Positions 59,238-64,000 of a stretch of 64,000 bases of DNA are shown here, one piece after another. A model generated the notes under the pieces. The model ran no database searches. It saw only the letters and a program-made list of their open reading frames with translations, and had not been told where the DNA came from. The position numbers were made by a program, and so were the translations under genes. Position 1 is the stretch's first letter. Each line of letters begins with the position of its first letter. Origin of the DNA: Ganoderma boninense (lineage: Eukaryota; Basidiomycota; Agaricomycetes; Polyporales; Polyporaceae); NCBI GenBank assembly GCA_002900995.3, contig CM035311.1, forward strand, positions 3,100,001-3,164,000. The letters are read 5' to 3'.

Positions 59238-60828
59238 GATCGTGGGCATGTACCTGTGGCGGCGGACGTCCGCCGCCATGCGAATAGAGAGAGGTGGGGG
59301 TTGAAGTCTCGCAAAATGTGCGTCGTTCCGTGTTCTCGCAGGCCGGACCCGAAATACTCGCAGGGCGACCGTCGTATGACCGGTCGTTCGAATTCTGGCA
59401 TCCCATACCCTCGATCTCGGAGAGGCGATGCGACGTCGGCGGCTTGGCAGGACTGGCGATGCCAAGTGCGTCGCCGGAAGGAGAGGAAGTGCCACACCCA
59501 GGTGAGTCTTCCTTTGGGAACATCACCGCATATATCGCGGTGCGCGGTTGGCTGCATCCCCCAGAAATTTCAGGTGGACGTCAGCTGCCCAAGCTCTAGG
59601 GTCGTTTCCGTTTCTGCCGTCTGCGGCCACTTCTCAGCCTTCACGCCTTCCACCTGCACCCTGCGCTGATCACGTCGCGTCGGGGGTACGTATACGTCCG
59701 TACCTGATGGGTCCGTTTTGGGTGTTCACCTTGCTCAACGTCGCTGCACGCCTACAGGCGTACGGTATCTCCGTCAGCCGGACCGCACCTGGCACTGCAG
59801 GGTCGTTTTGGCCATGATCAGGGCACTGCTGTCCGTGGTGATGGGGAAGAGCGGCGCTGCAGGCGAAGAAGGGTGCCAGAACAGGTGCAGTTGCGCATGT
59901 ATCGTGCATTGTGGCGGGGCTTCTATTAACGCGGCGTCGCGGCCCTCCCCGTCCTCTCAGATGCCCGAGATCGAACCCCTCTTCTCAATGGAGGGTGCTT
60001 TTCGGTTGTCGACGGAGGCGTCCATGCAAGATGTCAACGTCCGACGACTACGACTACGACGTACGCTCGCCGGATACCTGAGCGCAAGCTCGGCGCCACA
60101 ATGGCCCGCGACGTGCGTGCGTGAGCCCTAGTGACCGACGACGATGAGCGCAGTTGTCCTTCCGGAAGTGTCCAATGGGTAGACCGGGAGCTTGGGCGTC
60201 CGAAGCGAACAAGCTCGTCGGGGGTGGGGGATATCGACAGCAGCTGTCATCCTGGCTCGATCCGCTGTTCTCCGGAATGCAAAATACCCCGTGGTTTTCT
60301 GCTTCAATTCACAGGAATGCAGGAGGAGGACATCTAGCTGTGCGTTCTCCCGGCTATACCTCCGTTAATGTGTCTCGCTCGAATTTTGTGTCAGTGCATT
60401 ATTCGGCGAACTCCATAGCATTCACCATCAAGGACTGTGAGATGCCAGCACTGTTTATTCATAGGACACCGTGCGACGTCATGCTCTCAATTGTCGTGGA
60501 CTTGATATCCAGGATGAGTAACTCTCATACATTGTGCGTAGGCTGCACCTCCGTAACATATATGCTGACCACCCATGCTACGGTAGCCACTTGCGATCAG
60601 AATAGGGCGGGAAGGACAATTGCTTGTGCTCTGCGAATTTCCCGCATTTCCGTGGAGCCAGTTTCGTTCGTCAGTAGAATAGCGCTGTGCTCAAGGCTGA
60701 AACCGATGCTCCTACCCGGGATGCGGAAACGCACGGTATGGAATTTTGACAGATTTTCCCTCGGAATTGTACATGGTCAACAGCTTCTTTTGCGCCTCTC
60801 CGTGGATCGGCAAGCTCCTGCGGGTTAG
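59238..60828 (+). repeat. DHODH-downstream spacer, reference copy of the duplication
   Basis: No supported gene. Landmarks are shared with two other places: GGTCCGTTTTGGGT..TTC at about 59710 and 63750, GAAGAGCGGCGCTGCAGGCG at about 59850 and 63885, and CGAAGAAGG..GGTGCAGTTG at about 59870 and, inverted, at about 35425. This shows a duplicated non-coding tract. Confidence 0.7.
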
Positions 60829-60885
60829 CCAATACACGGCTCGGTTACGACCATGGACGGTCATCGCTCCTGCGTATAAAACATG
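60829..60885 (+). promoter_or_regulatory. conserved promoter block of family X copy C
   Basis: GCCAATACACGGCTCGGTTA, then CGACCATGG and CTCCTGCGTATAAAACATGG, with TATAAAA 145-151 bp before the ATG. Matches the block of copy B closely and copy A partly. Confidence 0.7.
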
Positions 60886-61025
60886 GCCGAGGCACACAAC
60901 TCAGGTCTCGCAGAATCCACAACCCGGATCGTCTCCAGCGAACTCAAAGCTCAACGTTAACACAGCTCCCACTCCCTGTTTGCTCTTTACTCTTCAGTCT
61001 TTGACCTCGCCATACATCGACAACC

Positions 61026-62018
61026 ATGTCCTGCGTCCTGAAGCCCACCATGCCCACTTCCTGCTCTTCGGAGCTCTACGGTATGCCCGCTCCGTCTCGT
61101 CGGTAGCGAAGTCCCTTCTGACGAGTGCCTTTCCACCCTCTCGCAACGTTCTATAGTAGCCTGCCCGACGCTGATCAGCAAGTTATTTCCTCTCGTAGTT
61201 CAGCGCAAGACGCTGACGGAAATCAATGCAGACGTTCAGGACTGGCTCATGGTGCACCACACCACGGTCGCCGGGGGCGAGTTGTGCGGCAAGGAATACC
61301 ACATCTTCGTCACGGCCGAGTACCCCATTTTCGGCCCGACCAAACATCAGCACATCAGCACCAACGTCGCTATCCCCCTTGGGCCCATCAGCGTCGAGGT
61401 AAGCCAGCAGCACGATACTCTTACCCGTCGTCATTGTGGAAATGCTCTCTGACACCCGCATGACCCGCATTGTTCTAGCTCGCCACTGAGCTCAACCTCC
61501 CCACCTGCGTCTCACCCCGCGACCAGGTCACGATCTCCGTGAACTACCCGCTCCTGCCCTCAGTCAAGGCGGGCACATACACAGGCGACCTCCGTGCCAA
61601 ATGCGGAATCCGCATGTCCGTCGGCGTGCCCGAGGTCAACGGCACGATCAGCGTGTCGCTCAAGGAGTTCTTCTGCGACCCGCAGGTCGAGCTCTGGGTC
61701 GAGTTTGACCTGGTGGTCTTCGGCGTCGAGTATAAGGGCAAGTTCCCTGTGCTCTCGTTCCCGTGAGCTCCCTCCTCTCTCTTCGCTCTGCTCCTGAATG
61801 CTATGACGCTGATGGTGACGCGCGTCCTGCGTAGCTCCAGCGGCCGGTTCATCGAGTCGAGCAGCGAGCTGATTACGGAGAAGGGCGCGGTGGTGACCAC
61901 GACCCTCACGTCGGGTCTTCAAGAGACCGAGGCGCCCTCCATCAGCGACCGCAACGAGGCGAACGCCACCGCCGACATCGTCGTACGTGACGCCGTCACT
62001 GTCGTCGCCGCTGAGTAG
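61026..62018 (+). CDS. family X protein, copy C (unrecognised)
   Basis: Exons are 61026-61080, 61157-61177 (21-nt micro-exon), 61232-61398, 61479-61762 and 61835-62018, giving 236 aa. The second intron (61178-61231) starts with GCAAGT, a GC-AG intron, where copies A and B have GT. Motifs: MSCVLKPTMPTSCSSELY, VACPTLINVQDWLMVHH, EYPIFGPTKHQHISTNVAIP, VNYPLLPSVKAGTYTGDL and FDLVVFGVEYKGKFPVL. The C-terminal exon differs from A and B (SSGRFIESSSELITEKGAVV) but keeps the ending SISDRNEANATADIV. Intact frame, no signal peptide, function unknown. It lies 1.8 kb downstream of DHODH on the same strand. Confidence 0.78.
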
Positions 62019-62639
62019 GACAGCCAACACGCACTGGCAAGGCGACGCCCCGCTCCCTCACGGAGCAGCTCCTGACTCTCTTGGCAACCAGTATCGCTCA
62101 AATCGTTTTGTTATGCTTTTGTATGTGGAGAAAACCCATACAGCTATCGCGTCGACTATGCCCTATCTTTTCTTTCCACACAGTGCCACTGTTTGCCATT
62201 CCTGCTAGACAACCAGATCTTCGCTTATTACTTATGCTTTGTATTCACACTGCGCTTGTTGTGCATTTCAATGAGATGCCACAAACCATACATTATTCAT
62301 ATGTGTCAGGGCTCCAAACGGCGCAAGCTCAGTTACCCTCCGACGGTGAGCCCGCGCCGGATCGCCGAGCCAATGAGGAGGCCGCTTGTCCACGTCCAAA
62401 TCTGGTATCATAGGCGCCTCAGGTTCTCAACCCAGCCGCACGACGTCGGCGGTCGTCCACTCTCTCCGCCCTCCATGCCAGCTACCCAGAGCTGACTGCA
62501 GACTCGATGTACATGCACTGATGGCTTTGATGGACACGAGGCAACTGCATGCTGGGATTTCAGCGCTGGCTACTGGTATCCTGTGCCCGGTCTTGCACTC
62601 GATCTCCACCCTCGCATCTCCCACTATTGGATCTCACAG
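62019..62639. other. spacer without a supported gene
   Basis: 3' flank of family X copy C; nothing recognisable. Confidence 0.4.
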
Positions 62640-63240
62640 ATAGCTCCAACTGTACTACGCGATGGTCTACTCAGACGGAGTCGACGCTACCATCATAAGG
62701 AAGACTTAGAAACTGTCAGTGGTCCGCGTCCCTCCCAGATGGTGCGTGTCCTTTCGCATCTCTCGCTCCAAGCGTATGGCATCTCGCTCTTGCCTTCATT
62801 AATCCCATTTCCTACTGGGCCACAGTGGGAGGGTCTGGAGCCCCCGCTAAAACGACTCTCTCGCCCTCTCTCAGCCCTCTACACGCACAACGACCTCCTC
62901 GCTATACTACAGTCCCACTGGCATTGGGTGCGTGGATATCTTCTTCAAGGCAGATGCGCTCGAGTTCGCGCGTGTTGCGTGGCAGGCGTGCAGCTTTACA
63001 CAACGTTGCACTAGCGGAGGTCATTCGCGATGCGGTCGAGTAGCATAGCCTCCGCGAGCTACTCGAAATGGTCACGGCTCCTTCTGACACCGAGCCGGCC
63101 ATATAGATTCTCCATCCCGAGGCCGAGGAGCTGAAGCACCGCTTTACGGGCTTAGGAATAGGATCGAAGAGATTACAGAGGGAACCGTTGGCAAGCGGGA
63201 TCGCGCAGGACTGTGCGGGCATGGACGGCCGTATGCTCAG
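62640..63240 (+). pseudogene. dihydroorotate dehydrogenase pseudogene, 3' half (third copy)
   Basis: Fragments in changing frames: LEPPLKRLSRPLSALYTH (compare SGPPLKQLSLTTLCTLRG), ADALEFARVAWQACSF (compare ADALEFARAGAAAVQL) and HPEAEELKHRFTGLG (compare HQEAEELKSLLDGLG). Several stops and frameshifts. It is closer to the pseudogene at 36110-36880 (same EELKHRFTGLG phrase) than to the active gene. Confidence 0.75.
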
Positions 63241-64000
63241 ACCAGGGATGCGCGGACCAGTACTCAGCACCCTGCGGCGTGCATGGTTGCCATGCAAATA
63301 AAGAGAGAGTTCGGCAAGCAACGTTCTCATTGGCACCGCTGTCTACTTTCGAGGCCGGAGCCGAAATACTTGCCGACTGACCGTTGCCGCTCCGGTTCTA
63401 GCATGCTCCCCCCGACACCGGACCTTGCAGCCAAATGACATCAAGTGGTTCCCAGTCAACCTTCTGTAGACTGACGGGCTGGTAGTAGCATTGCTGGACT
63501 GGAAGGAGTGCCGCACGCAGGTGGGTTTTCGTTTGGGAATATATCGCGGTGCATCGCTCGATGTTCGACTGTGCAGCCTTCGTAGATGTCGCTTTCGAGA
63601 GATTACATAGATCCCATCGCCAACGGTCGAACGGTCGTCGTTTCCTCTGCAGCGGCCATTCATCCGTGTTCACGCTTAGCGCCTTAAACTGCACCCTGAA
63701 CCGTGGACGGATCACATCGCACCGGGTACGTGTATGTCCGTACCTGATGGGTCCGTTTTGGGTATTCGCTGTACTCAACGCCGCTGCGCGCACACAGGTC
63801 TACGGCATCTGCGTGACTACGTCTGGATGTGGCACGGGTTCCTTTTGGCAAAGATCAGGGCATCGCTGTCCGGATTGATGGGGAAGAGCGGCGCTGCAGG
63901 CGAAGAAGGGTGCCAGAACAGGTGCAGCTGCGCATGTATCGTGCATTGTGGCGGGGCTTCTACTGACGCATCGCGGCCCTCCCCGTCCTCTCAGATGCCC
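63241..64000 (+). repeat. third copy of the DHODH-downstream spacer, cut by the window edge
   Basis: Colinear with about 59300-59980, for example GAGCCGAAATACTTGCCG at about 63357 and the shared end CGGCCCTCCCCGTCCTCTCAG at about 63975. Another family X copy could follow beyond the window. Confidence 0.7.

Noticed and set aside
60154..60828. 224-codon plus-strand open frame between DHODH and family X copy C
   Set aside because: It ends at the family X promoter block, and the inverted duplicate of this spacer does not keep the frame.

Overview
This window is nuclear DNA of a filamentous basidiomycete, most likely an Agaricomycete of the polypore kind; the species cannot be fixed from the sequence. 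The reasons are dense spliceosomal introns of about 50-80 bp with GT..AG borders, a KDZ transposase with a neighbouring TET/JBP dioxygenase, a HET-domain gene, F-box genes, Zn2Cys6 regulators, a GPI-type aspartic protease and a class 2 dihydroorotate dehydrogenase. Exon coordinates below were worked out by hand from splice motifs. For each complete multi-exon model the exon lengths sum to a whole number of codons.

Left part (1 to about 16.4 kb): a large KDZ-type DNA transposon or transposon island. It holds a 5'-cut Zn2Cys6-like coiled-coil gene, a convergent gene with a homeodomain-like helix, a divergently transcribed TET/JBP 2-oxoglutarate dioxygenase, an apparently intact 10-exon KDZ transposase and a small unknown gene. 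The homeodomain-like gene is split by a 2,744-bp foldback element. This element has two almost identical 1.29-kb inverted arms and an 8-bp target duplication, and removing it on paper restores the reading frame exactly. The island ends in a CCGGCC-rich stretch, where a HET gene loses its 3' part.

Middle part (17.5-34 kb): a long stretch with no clear gene, two decayed F-box genes, a secreted beta-propeller gene, and two copies (A and B) of an unrecognised small gene family (here 'family X') with a 21-nt micro-exon and a shared promoter block.

Right part (34-64 kb): an inverted segmental duplication links [DHODH 3' end - spacer - family X copy C] at about 58.5-62.0 kb with a decayed copy at about 36.9-33.1 kb. 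A third decayed DHODH copy runs into the right window edge. Between them lie two tRNA-Asp genes with different introns, a hairpin cluster, a GPI-anchored aspartic protease, a 383-bp mariner-like MITE and two paralogous Zn2Cys6 proteins whose zinc cluster is near the C-terminus. The 41.7-46.7, 47.6-51.5 and 52.4-57.1 kb stretches show no gene I can support.

The strongest functional theme is the transposon island, which combines a transposase, a probable 5-methylcytosine oxidase and DNA-binding proteins. This pairing of KDZ elements with TET/JBP genes is known from fungi. The disrupted homeodomain-like partner and the near-perfect palindrome inside it are the most unusual parts.
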